From positions 8,368,587 through 8,432,586 of the forward strand of contig NC_071333.1 of NCBI RefSeq assembly GCF_010183535.1: a stretch of DNA of 64,000 nucleotides, given 5' to 3'. The position numbers were made by a program, and so were the translations under genes. This document shows, in pieces, positions 1 to 12,400 of this stretch; the stretch's first letter is position 1, and each line of letters begins with the position of its first letter. The notes beneath the pieces were generated by a model. It was not told where the DNA came from. It searched no databases and saw only the letters and a list, made by a program, of their open reading frames with translations. This DNA comes from Caenorhabditis remanei. Lineage: Eukaryota > Nematoda > Chromadorea > Rhabditida > Rhabditidae.

Positions 1-232
1 ATCATTTTCTTTCAAAAACTGAACACATGACTAAATGGCCTTTCTCCGCACACAAGAGATTCTGAGAGAGTTACGTTGCACAGATAAAATCTAGTAAGTA
101 CCTTCACCGTAGCCTTCTCTCTTTTACTCAATTTTTTTCAAAAGAAAAGTGTTCGCTCTTTGTTAAACATTCTCTGTTTCGTACCTCTAGGGATGAGAGC
201 TAGACGAACAGATTGTATCAAGTGGAAGACGG

Positions 233-427
233 ATGGTTTTGAATGACGACACAAAGTGGTATTCTCAGCTGGACACCTCTCATTTCTATTCAGATCCTGT
301 GGATCCGGTCAAACGTCTCATGTATCAATGGCTAGCTGTCCAAACAGAGGATAGCTGCCGAATTGTCGTAAGGAGGAGGAAGAAGGAGTGTCTCAGATCG
401 GAAATTGATATTATCATTGATAAATAA
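233..427 (+). CDS. Weak small ORF, 64 codons, possible small gene or exon
   Basis: An ATG-to-stop ORF follows a plausible splice acceptor (TACCTCTAG ending at 190) and is balanced in composition, with an Arg/Lys-rich stretch near residues 46-53. A GTAAGT donor-like site lies at 94-99, so an intron from 94 to 190 is possible. However, all three frames are closed soon after 190, and the ORF frame is opened only by its own ATG. I recognise no family. It could be a small gene, part of a neighbour's untranslated region, or chance. Confidence 0.2.
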   Translation: MVLNDDTKWYSQLDTSHFYSDPVDPVKRLMYQWLAVQTEDSCRIVVRRRKKECLRSEIDIIIDK

Positions 428-3400
428 CACACTTCAAATGTACTCGATTATAAATAGAAAAAGAGATTGAGGTAAGATAGGAAATTGAAAAATGAAATTG
501 GAAATATGAGTCAGAATACAAAAGTGTAAGACGTCAGATGCAATCAGAACCTACATAAATTTCATATCAAGTCTTATCTCGAAAGTTAACTGTTCTAAAC
601 TTGTGATAATGAAAGTTTAAATAAACTGATAAAACAATGCGCTCATCAATAGTGGAAGTCAAAACGATCCCCATACTTACATCTCTACTGTTCTAAATAT
701 AAAAAATTAGTGGTTTTTCACATTAACAAAATATTATTGTTTCTAATCAAAAACATTGTTTTTTGTGTTATTCTTAACATAGTTTCTAAACTTGTTAAAA
801 CAGTAGCTTTCAATCTTTTTTGCAGCCGAAAAGACATCTATTGACAAAATGACCTATCAGTGATTTCATATTTCAATGACATCATTTTTTTTTGGTTAGG
901 ACACTGTTCTAAAGATAAAGGTAACCTAGAAAAATAGATTTGATGATATAACATGATGAAACCTGCAATAGTTCTACAACATTGTGAAAAATCTTTTGTG
1001 GCTGTAAAATTGCAAAACAGAAATGAAACGACTAAATTGTTCCCTTTAATTTGAAAAGACATTTATCACCTTCCTCCCCAAACCGTCCCTCCCTTTTCGC
1101 ACCAGTATTCCTGTTAGTCTCCAAGTTTTTGACTCAAGTTTATGTGGTTTTAAAATCTTTTTTCGTGTGTGAACGAACGTCATTTGAAAGGAAGATAAAG
1201 ACCTTTTAAAAAAACTGGCATTTGTCATCAGTTTATAAAAGAAAATAATGGCATGTCATAAATAAAATAGCAATTTCATTCTTGATTCTTATAAGAGACA
1301 ATCAAACCCTCATAAGACTTTCCTAGTCTTTTCCATCTTGGAACAGGAAAACAAAGGATTGATGTTAGAGCCTTGAGTGAATAATCCCCTTGTCCTTTTG
1401 CTCATTATGACAATTATTAATGACACTGACATACGGCAGCCAATCTGTCATATGTTCTCTTCTACTACTATTAGAATAATTTGCTAAAGCCTTTTAGTTT
1501 ATAGAATTGAAAAATCACTATAAAATCAACAGCAATAAAAAGTGCACATGCTGGGTAGCCTAGGAAGAAAATATAAAACGATGTTTACAGTGGTTTGCAC
1601 GAGTTGTCGAATGATTGTCGATGAAAGCTGCATAGAACACCCGCAAAAAATAGAGAAAGACGGTATTCAATGTATTGACAAACAGAAAGCTCTTGAGAAC
1701 TGAAAAAATACTTTTGGATTAATTCGATTGAGAGCAGACAAATCGGAAACAATGACTAGGCATTTGATTTCTTCCCAGAGTTTGAAAGAAAAAGTTTTTT
1801 AAAGACAAAAAATAAACCGATATCAATTTTACATAACATTACCAAAAAGTGTTTACAAATACTGTACGAACCGCTGAAGATTTTCTTAAAGAAGTCTGCT
1901 ATTTTTTTATTTAAGTTCCAAATTTCTGCCATTCTACCTACTGGCTGATGTTAGTAGGTAGCTGGTTGCGACAAACTTTTTCATTTCGGGTTTCAACTAA
2001 ATTGGTCGTTCCAGACAAACACACCTGGAAAGTATTTTTCCCTTATCTAGGAGCAAATCTACTCTAGCTTGTCTCCTTCGACAAAATTATGTTTTTCATC
2101 CAAAATCGTACATAAAGTTACAAAAAATTGTTCTCAATTGCTACAATTATTTCTATACAGCCACAGTATATACACTACAAAAGCGTAGGCGATATCAAAA
2201 TTCACAATTCATTACAAAATTTCCCTTATATACAATTAGAAGATTAAAAGACCATTAATATTATTATATTGGTTCAAAAGCTGGTCCAATACTATCAAAG
2301 GAAAAATCCATAAACTAGTCCAATTTTTATGAAGCGACACGACCAGCTGCCAAAATTATATCTGTAATAAATTCACGATCACAACATCGTAAATCATCTA
2401 ACAGTCTATATTAAATGAATGACAGATGCAAGGTACGGTGATGGTTTTTGCTGGTGGAAGGAAGAAAAGATGGAAGGAACTAAAAATTTTGCATTGAAAC
2501 TGAAAAAGAGTGTATTTTTGGTTACTGTCTCATTTTTAGTAATTTCTGATGCGAAATTCATTTCACACGTTATGTCATCCGGTGGAAAACACTTGAAGTA
2601 CCCACTTCATTACCTGAAAGATCCTTCTGTAGTCTTAACTCAGAATAAATTTACTAGTTTTCAGAATCTGTTTATTCATTTTTTTATTTCTCATTTATGA
2701 ACATTTTATGTTTCTGATGTTTCACAAGATTATTCTAGATTATTCCCACAGTCCCAAGTTTTGTCTTCTGATTAGCTGATCTTTGTTTACAACCAAACTT
2801 TCCCAGAATTTAGAACGTCACGAGAGAAAGTCCTAAAACACAGAATTAGCTTAAGGAATAGTTTTTTAATTCAATTTCTTTGAAGTGATTGTTTCTCATT
2901 CAATAACAGTTCCTGAAAACCTGAATAAATGGAAATCACTCAGAAATATGACAACATGAAAGCATTATTTTGTGACCGGAAATCCAGAGTATTGATGTCA
3001 TCATGAAAAAAGCGGAAACGGCATGTTATAAGTTATTTATCAGTGATCCCTAAATTATGACTAGAAAAAAAGGTTCTCTTCTCACATATTATATTTCACG
3101 TTTTTCACACCTTTTGACCATCAAGACAGCATCAAAAATCCATCAGAATGTGTTTGATGGTTCCTGAATAAATAATTTATCTTATGCCAATAAAACACAC
3201 ATTTGGAACTTGATACCACGTATTCTTGCAATATCATGTGTTGGGATAAATAGGACTTGTTTTGTTTCACATTAGCGAAACTAAATTTTTAAAAACATTA
3301 CCGAAAGAGGTAATATGTTCTGTTTGGTTTAAAGCCCAAAATACAGCTCCCCTCCTCATACGTGACTCAACGTTATTTGTCCCTCGTATATTTTTCCATT

Positions 3401-4830
3401 CCGTAATTTAAATTTCCTCAGTATTTTTCTGTCATCTAATCAACTTACGTTACGTTAGTTCATTATTTTGTGAGAAACCGTGAATTCTGATTCATCAAAC
3501 TTCACTTCTGACGGATTATGAAATGAATACAATAGGACAGAATGTGACAATAGACATGGCTTTTGGTTAGCGTCCCTCCACTGATTGAGTACAATTCGAC
3601 AACAACGACTCTACTCCCTTAGGACGAATTTTTATGACGTCTGCGACGGAGTCACCTATCGACAATAACATGATTCTTGTTTCCATAGAATCCCGAAATG
3701 AAAATTTGAATTTCAAGAAGGTCCTGACTTTTGAATCATCACTTTCGAAGTTGTTGTGTTCTGGAATTAATAGACCAACTGAAAGATTAAAATTCAAGAA
3801 GGTTCCATCAGCATTTTTTTACGGAAAAGAGCTCTCCAAAAACGTTAAAAACAGAATTAACAGGATTACAATGCAAAAGCAAGGAAGTGAATCTTGATTA
3901 TTCATTGGGTCCTCTCCTTGTGACTCTGTGCATCCTCCAAGGATGACTTCCTTATTTTTCAGATTCTCGGTATACTATTTATGCACTGTGAGTAAAGTGA
4001 AAAACATGTCAGTACTTGTTCATCTGCCTAGATTTGAACACTCGATAACACAATAAAATTCAATCGTAGATAACATACAGTTAAAAAAAATTTAAATCTA
4101 AATTAATTATTAGTGACTGAAATGGTATTTCGAAAGGATAATACGGAAGTGACATCACAATCGAACAATTAGTGTGGAGAATATCTAGAACTAAAAAGCA
4201 TCTATTTAGGATGGCTAGACACTTTGCTAAATATATACTTGATAAAAGACCGGTAAGCTTGTTGTCGGTAAAGCTATTGTGTTTTGAATGCGTTCAGTGA
4301 GATTCTTAAAACAAGACAGTACCTATAAAATTAAAAACGTGTCTGTATCGAGATATAATTACTCAAAAGTTTAATAGCAATAATTCTCAAAACTTTAATT
4401 CATTACAAATCAGAAGTTTCAGATGAATCAGAAACCGAGAAGATAAATAAGCACCACAAACTTCAAACGTCCCGTTAGTCCCAATATCAACTCTTCTTCC
4501 GGCAATCTAGAGTCAGAGCATCTCACAAAATATCTTCTCATGAATCATGAATTGGAAACGCAATCCGTACCCTCCGCTTCCGGATATCTACGAATATCTT
4601 CAAATATCATCACTTTCTCATTTTCACCCTTTCATCTCATTTTCCACTCTTAAAAGTCGAATTTCTGTAGCAGAAATCTCCATTTTTTCATCTTAAAAAG
4701 TCGTTGTCGTCACAGATTCCCGTTAACCCCATTCGTTTCTTCTCACTTTCCGTTCATTAGCACTATACTACTTTCTTCCGAGTTTTGCTTCACGCCCCTT
4801 TTTTGTCGTTTGTCTTTTCGTCTCTCGTTC
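428..4830. other. Gene-poor AT-rich stretch
   Basis: I see no supported gene here. Short ORFs at 2419-2700 (+) and 3634-3897 (+) lack splice context and recognisable motifs and look like chance openings. The last 300 bases become pyrimidine-rich and probably hold the flp-19 promoter and 5' UTR. Confidence 0.5.
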
Positions 4831-4966
4831 TCACTTGAAAACTCTTCGGTTCTGTGTAGATATCGCTCGAAATCTGCCGTCATCGACGAATTTTAGCCAC
4901 GTCCACTACGAGCTCTCAACGTATCGAGGAGGACACGCCCACCACTGCTTCATTCATTGCACCGAC

Positions 4967-5820
4967 ATGTCCTTCCAGCTAACGCTGTTTTCCATGCTTC
5001 TCCTACTAATTGCCGTAGTAGTCGGTAAGTCTTCAAATATCATAGGCTGAAGATGAAACATTAGAACTTTGTCTGGGGTGTCCAGAGAGTCACTATAGTA
5101 GGGTACTGTATATCCACAGTGTACAATAATATTTTGAAGTCTAGACTATCAATGCTCTCTGATGCATAATAACAGGATATAAGAGAATTCTCGGTGGAGA
5201 ATTATGTGAGAATTCTCAATAATAATTTTCTAGAATATGTTAGAAAAACTCGACTAATTAGGGTGCAAGTATCCCACACTTGGTGCCGGTTCTACTAACT
5301 TCCGTTCTCGAGAACTTGAATATTTATTGCAGGGCAACCCATTCAGTCACATTCCGATGATTTGAAGGTCCAAGCCGTTCAGGACAATTCGCCGTTGAAT
5401 ATGGAGGCGTTCAACGACGATTCGGCGTACTACTACTACTACCCCGAGGTGAGTTGAAAACTGGGGGATATTCACACCAAATTTCTGTTTTTGTTCATTT
5501 GTTCTGGGATTAGGTAGTGTAGTGGACATACATCCGTAATGCAAAATAAATAATGAGGTTTTCCCTTTTTTGCTTTTGATCCACTTTACACCCTTATCCA
5601 TCATCATTCCTTCAAAATAATTCTGGGGTCTCTCAAGTGTGTGCAACGGGGGTGGATAACGTGAGAGAGTTGATTGAATGAACCTCTCTTGAATGTGAAT
5701 ATAAGTTCAATCTATTTACAGCAGGCCGATCCTTCGTTCAAGGATGTGCAGAAAAAATGGGCGAACCAAGTGAGATTCGGAAAGAGGGCATCTTGGGCCA
5801 GCTCAGTCCGGTTCGGATAA
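4967..5820 (+). CDS. flp-19: FMRFamide-like neuropeptide precursor FLP-19
   Basis: Three coding exons at 4967-5024, 5333-5448 and 5722-5820 encode 90 residues. Residues 1-19 form a signal peptide with a run of Leu, Ile and Val, followed by Gly-Gln. A spacer with a run of five Tyr follows. The C-terminus holds two amidated-peptide cassettes bounded by dibasic sites: KK-WANQVRFG-KR-ASWASSVRFG-stop. These match the two known C. elegans FLP-19 peptides, WANQVRF-amide and ASWASSVRF-amide. The terminal Gly of each supplies the amide, so the second peptide needs no downstream cleavage. The precursor would be processed in dense-core vesicles and the peptides secreted by neurons. Donors are GTAAGT and GTGAGT. 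Exon 3 begins at a tandem acceptor (ACAGCAG), so one Gln may be optional. An AATAAA lies near 6071. The gene lies tail to tail with abl-1. Confidence 0.95.
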
Positions 5821-6480
5821 TGAAAAAGTTGCGACAACAAAAACCCGGCGGTCAAAATCCATATGATACTACTCTCTCCTATACAACATGCGCACACAAG
5901 ACTTCAGACGACAATCAGCACACAATTCTTTTAAACCGTCTCTTTTCTCCTGTCCTTATATTTAAAATTCATTTTCTCTCTCTCGATGTCTCCGTCTTTT
6001 TCATTTGCTGTCAAAAGCTCCGACACATTCAAAACGATTCCGTTATTCTTTGTATTGTCAAAAAATTTAGCAATAAAGTTTGCGACTTGTTAACAAACAA
6101 CAGATTTTGAAGAAATTTAATTCATATTCGATGCATAACAAATTATGCGGTACTCATGTGAACAAGACAATTGGTAATAAGTTCACGTAATGGTCAAATG
6201 GAGGAGGGGAGCAAAATACACCGTTTAGTTGCGATCAGTGTGAAAGTTAAAAAATGACAGACGGAAAGTAAGACAAATCTCATCAGATTCAATAAAGAAA
6301 GGGATAAATGGTACAAGAAAGAAACATCTACACGTTTTGGTCAGTAGTACCTATTTCAGCTCACGAAGTTTCAGCTGCATTTTATGTTATAAACAAGAGA
6401 TATTATGATTGTGAGTGACACTTTAACGGGGAAAACGAAAGAGGGTATGTTATATTTTCAAAAAAGTTATCATTATTTCA
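5821..6480. other. Convergent 3' region between flp-19 and abl-1
   Basis: This 660 bp region holds the two 3' UTRs of the convergent genes. An AATAAA at about 6071 serves flp-19. I did not find an equally clear minus-strand poly(A) signal for abl-1. Confidence 0.5.
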
Positions 6481-9400
6481 TCAACGATCCACCAGACGCA
6501 TGATTTGATCGAAGCAGTCTTGGAAAGCCATCACCAGTTTACCGTCGACTGGTTTTGCTCTGGGGTTGTGAGAGAATTTGATCTGACGATTGTATGTTTC
6601 TAGCTGCGATAGAAGTTCTCTGAAATTTTCAAAATAATGATTAGTCGCACTGGTGATACTACTCACTTGAACCGGAATTTGCTATGCGGGGAGATTTGCT
6701 CTGCGTAGACGGAGCATGTCGAATGAAGTTTTTGTACATTGTCAGCCATTCTGGAATTATTACATTCATTTTCTCTTATTTCCGTTTGTCTCGCTTACAT
6801 CATAAACTGCTGCAGTTTCTCATCGGTAATCTCCGAACTCGCCAAATCGGACAAATTCACAAAGTCCTTTTGAATGACGCGAAGTAAAGATACAATCATA
6901 TCCTGAAAATGCAATGTGATGTTTCTCTAAACACATGACTTCTGAGTGTTAGTAAAAACACGGAAGTTATCAATTGACCCTTGTGAGATCAGTAACTGAA
7001 ACTAGAAATTGTTATGGCCAATGACGTCATACATTTCAATTTTAATTCCCATCACTTAGAAATTTGTACGAAAAGCTATTTCGACTCCATTTAACTATCG
7101 TTTTGACTAAAAGCTTTTTGCCAAAATAAACTTTAAGAGCAGCTCATAAAATGGGTCATTTCATTCCCAAAAACAAGAAAATTTGAACAAAAAAGAATGC
7201 GTGTTTAATTGCTGCAATAGCGATGTGAGGAGGCGTACAGCTAACGTTTTGTTTCGTCATAATTTTTTTATTCCACAAGTAAAAACAAAAACATTCTGAA
7301 AACACCAGGGACCAACCTTGCCAACAGGTTCCTCTTCAATAGATCCAGTCTCTTCCAGATTTCGATTCTTCCTCGAAGGGACTACGTGTTTCAACTCGTT
7401 ATTTCCTTCCATCATCGAAAATCTTTTCGAAGAACCTTTTATCTCAAGTGCATGTTCTCGATACGGAGTCTCTGAAATAATCGATCATTCATTTCCAATC
7501 AATATATTATTACGTGATGGTGATGAAATTCAGTTTTCCTGACGAATCACGCGCAAAATGACGCCTCGATCGTAAGTATCGGATTGCGCGTGTCATAACG
7601 AAGGCGTTGAAGGGCTCAGTTTTCTCATTAGTTGGGGGTTAGGCTCTTAGTTGGTTAGCATAAGAAGTTCAGTCGCCCACGGGTAGGTGTACATTTTTAA
7701 GGACGGAGGAATAAAATATCAGAATGGAACATTTCGATCGGGTCAGGGAATGAAATGATGAGAAGATAAAAGACAAATACACACCTTCAATTTTACTCTC
7801 TGTCATTGATGGGGTTCCAAGTTGCTCAAACTTTGTGGTTATGTCGCGAAGAGATTTTGTTCGAGACATTCCATTTGTTTCTTTATCTCCACCATTAATG
7901 ACCCAAGTCACTGGAACAATTTTGGTGTCACCGTTGCTCCGCTTTCTTGGAATCTCTGATTTCATCTTGTCATCATGGATGCCAGACAGTGAAGATGTTT
8001 CAGAACTATCTGCGTGTTCAGAATGAGAAATTGCAGAGCTCGTTGAGTTATTTGGGCATTGAAGGGAGAAAGGTCGATGATGTTGGAGTGGAGACACTTT
8101 CTGTGTTACCAGTTGTCTCACTTTTGCTTTCTCATCTCTCGGCATTACAATCGCACTGTCATTAGTTGTATCTGTAGCGTCAAGTGGAGAATCATCAGGG
8201 CTCGAGTTGTTTTCCTCCTTCGTTACATGACGTAAATTCCGGATCTTTGCTTTTAATTCACCTTCCACGTTTGGATACGAATCATTCTGAAATAAGGCAA
8301 TATGTGGAAAACAAAGCCAAATTGAATAGGGAAAAGGATTAAAAATACCTACCTTAACAACTTCAATTTTCCGGGTCACTGCATGCTTGGGACCCCACAT
8401 GCCGCCATCTTTTGTTGTTTCATCGGATGAATCTTCGGCCTTTGGTTCAGCTTTTACACTGACTGAAGCGTTTCGTGATGGAGGGACTGGGACTGGACTC
8501 GCTCGAGTGTGATGGTCACCGAATTCGGATCCGTTTCTCACTGGATATTTGATAGTCGACTTGTTGAGTGACCCGAATGGTGATTTGTCTGATTTTGTCG
8601 CTTCTGAAATCATACTTTTAGGAGAATGCACTGGTAAAAAATGATCATACCATCTGCAGTATCGGAATCAATATGATCCAGCTCTGGAGTTTCACTTCTC
8701 TTTTTCAACTTTGAGCGGATTTGACGCAGGAACACGTTCTCTCCGGTAACTGGATGCATCTTTCCGTAGGTGCTAGAGTTCATGGAATCAGGCAGTGGAA
8801 GAGTATCCAATGAGTCATTAGAAACAGTTCTGCTCAATGAAGACGATCCAGCTCCCTCGTTGTCAGCATCAGTGCTTTCTGAAAATTTCGAATTTGAAAT
8901 AGTTTACATACTCCCAGGTTACTCTCTACCTTTCCAACTGTCTACTCGTCGCATTGAATCCAAATACGCATCAATCCTCTGTCCCTTCGGCATGGTTCCA
9001 CCTAACCGTGTCACAGCTTTTCTCACATTTTTCTCTGCCAGCGGAACAATATCGTCTTGATCGTTCCTTTCGAATTCCTCCGACGCATGACGAGCATTAC
9101 TACTCAACACTGACTTCAGCAGCTTTGGTTTAGCGCTTTGTTGTGGTGGCGCTGGATAGGGAACTTGTGAGCGGAATGATGTCACTTTACTGCTTGGTTG
9201 ATTAAAAAAAACGGTCACACCGTTGTCATCATTTCTCAAAAAGTTCTTGTTGGCCAGTTCAGGATTCGAATTCCGAGAGTGCAACGATTCCCGATCCCTG
9301 TCACGATCATGATGGGAGGAGTGTCTTGTTTTGGAGTCACTTCTTTCACGAACATGGGATCGTCTCTTGTCGCTTTCCAGTTTTTTTTCAGATCCCTTCT

Positions 9401-12400
9401 TCAGTTGCTTCTGAACTTCATCGTTCAGCGAGTTGCTCGAAATCAGCGTTTCCAGATTGTAGTGTATATCTCGAAAGCGTGGCCGATCAGAAGGTGACCA
9501 GTTCCAACTGAAAAATAACATTAATAACACACTTCCTTTCATTAATAATAATTACCATTGTAGCATTAACCTATAAACGGAAGCCGGACACCCTTGAGGA
9601 CCATCCATTCTGAACCCTTTTTCTAGTAGACCGTATACATTAGATAGTTCAACTCCTGGATATGGAGCCATTCCGTAGGTGGCAATTTCCCAAAGAAGAA
9701 CACCGAAAGCCCATACATCCGATTTGGAGCTGAATGTATTGAAGGCCAAACCTTCCGGAGCTGTCCATTTGATCGGAAACTTGGCTCCTGCATGTGCCGT
9801 GTATGTGTCTTCCTTCATGAATCTTGCCAACCCAAAATCCGCAATTTTCACAACATTGTGATCGGACACGAGACAATTTCTAGCAGCCAGATCTCTATGA
9901 ATGAAATGTCTGGCTTCCAGGTACGACATTCCCGACGCAATCTGACTAGCCATTTGGACAAGAATAATAGGCGGTAATATACTTTTATCGGTTCTCCTGA
10001 AAATAAAAATCATTAAAAAGCGCTTCAAAAGAACAAAGCGCACCTCAAATATTCGAGCAAATTTCCATTACACATAAATTCGGTGATGATGTAGAACGGC
10101 GCCTCGTGAGTGCAGACTCCAAGAAGACGAACAAGGTTCCTGAAAAATAATGACGTTTTTGTCTGTTTACTAATGGATTCAATCATTAAAATTCCGGAAA
10201 TTGTTCCCATCTCACAAAACGTCTCTACTTTTTGCATTACTCACTTGTGATGTAAGTCCTTCATAATTGCAGCTTCTGCCAGAAACTCATGCAACGGCAT
10301 TGCATCTTCTTTCAACGCTTTCACAGCTATGGTACAATCATGTCGTTTCCAGTAGCCTTCATAGACATCTCCATATTGTCCACCACCCAATTTGTTATGC
10401 ATGATGATTTCGGATCTATCCAGTTCCCACTCATCTGGCGCATTGGGTGACAGCGAGAACAATCCACGTGTCTTATCCTTTTTACTAGCCGGATACATCA
10501 AAAGACATATCAACCCGTCGGCATGAACACTGTGATGATGCACCAACTCCCCAAGTGTGCGGAATTTAACTTCTTGTGTGATGAACATCTGGAAAAAAAG
10601 AGAATAACGAGTGTTTGCACACCTTGAGTTAGTTGAGTACACTGAACATCACATGATGATCAGTGAGATCAAGTACATACATGTAACTCACTTTTTCAGT
10701 GTTATCTACGTTTATCCGATAATGAAACACCCGACCATCGTGTCTGACTGATATCGTATACTGTCCAATACTGGTTTCACTTTCTCTCACAAGGAACGAG
10801 CCGGTGATTCCCGATCCAAGAATCGCTTCAGAATCGCTTCTTGAGATTTTCCCATGATACCAAGTATACTTGTCCAGGGAGTTGTATGGAGCTATAAAAT
10901 TGCTTGGAACCCATCCAATCTCTCCCAGTCGTCGTTGACTACTCGCATCATTTTTTCTCGTAGAGTATAATCGTGCTTCACACCACTCATTGTTCCTGTT
11001 GTATCCCAAAATTCGCACCTACAAGAAAAAAAATGGTTGATAGACCAGGTGACATGTGCTTAGTTGACATGGCGGGGATAAAATGAAAACGAGGAGAAGG
11101 ACACGGAGGATATGCCCTCCCAAGTGGCCATTGATTTATTGATAAACGTCCCGCTTTGTTTGATTTATGTTCACATACTAACCTGATCACCCTTTCGTAA
11201 CGAAAGCTGCTCTTCTCCAACACCGTGAAAATCATAGAGAGCTACAAAAAGAGGTGCAGAAGATGAAGACGATGAGGATACGGTGTTCATGTCGTGCACG
11301 TTGTTCACCGAGTTCATTGAGCTACATGCTACCAGGTCCTCTCTGAAAAAAAACTTTGTAATTGATGGAATTTAATATTCACACACGATCAAAAGTTAGA
11401 ACATTGTTACTACTTGGTAGTCAGTAATAGTAAGTAGTTGTAGCGTCACATCATCAAAAATTCTGTTCACTTTCACCGTGGACGTCCACTCGGCCATAAT
11501 AATGGCGTTTTCATGGAAAAAACCTTCACAGACACACACGACCATACACAGGAAAAGGGAAGAAAAAAGAACCAGAGGAGAAGACACTCCGGCCAAGGCT
11601 TTAGAACACTTTTTCAACAACTGCCTTCTGAATCCGAATCCGAAAAGAAACTAGGCGGCACTAAGGCAGGTTTAACTGACTATTCACATACAAGGCTGGC
11701 AAGTCGACGATTGGGCGTAATAGGGATAAAAATGACAGCGATTGGAAGATTGGGAATGAAAGCGGAAAGGGAAAAAGAAAAAAGGAAGAATTATTAGACC
11801 ACACTTGATGAAAAATGACTGACTGACAGTCTGACGAACAGACAGACGGCATCTTTCAAAGGAGAAATAAAACTTTCTATTTCATCGTAAATATTGCTAT
11901 TTGTAAAAGAAAGAAACGTCGTTATTGATATCACAAATGTTGTGTGATGCTCTCTGGATAAATGTTCAAAAATGAATTTAATATATTATTCTTGGCATAT
12001 CTGGTTTTACAATTCTAATCCTAAATTTCAAACTAATTCCATTATATAAGATCAGATAAAAAATTAATCCAATAAAATGAAACTCTCCTTCACAATCCAA
12101 CCTTATTGACTTACAATGAGTCGATGGTAGCCGTGATAAAGCAGATGCTCTCTGCTAGTTTATGATGCAAATAGTGCATCGGTAATGCGACAGATGGTAG
12201 ACTCCGTGACATAGCTGCTGATGTATCACCGACCTTCGATAGGTACATTGTGCTCCGAGACTTGGCACGATTCTTCGGTCGCTTTCTAGTCCGCTGTTGA
12301 GATCTCTCACGGAAGCATGGATTCATAATCATTTTTGGGTAGAAGATGTAGGAGAGGTCTTGCCGTGACGTGCTAACAACTGATAGAAATGCATCCGTTG

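Noticed and set aside
6481..6666. Continuous minus ORF starting with [11 protein letters not shown] at the end of abl-1
   Set aside because: The first codons are intron; the true last exon starts at 6619 after TTTTCAG and matches the expected KELLSQLE reading.
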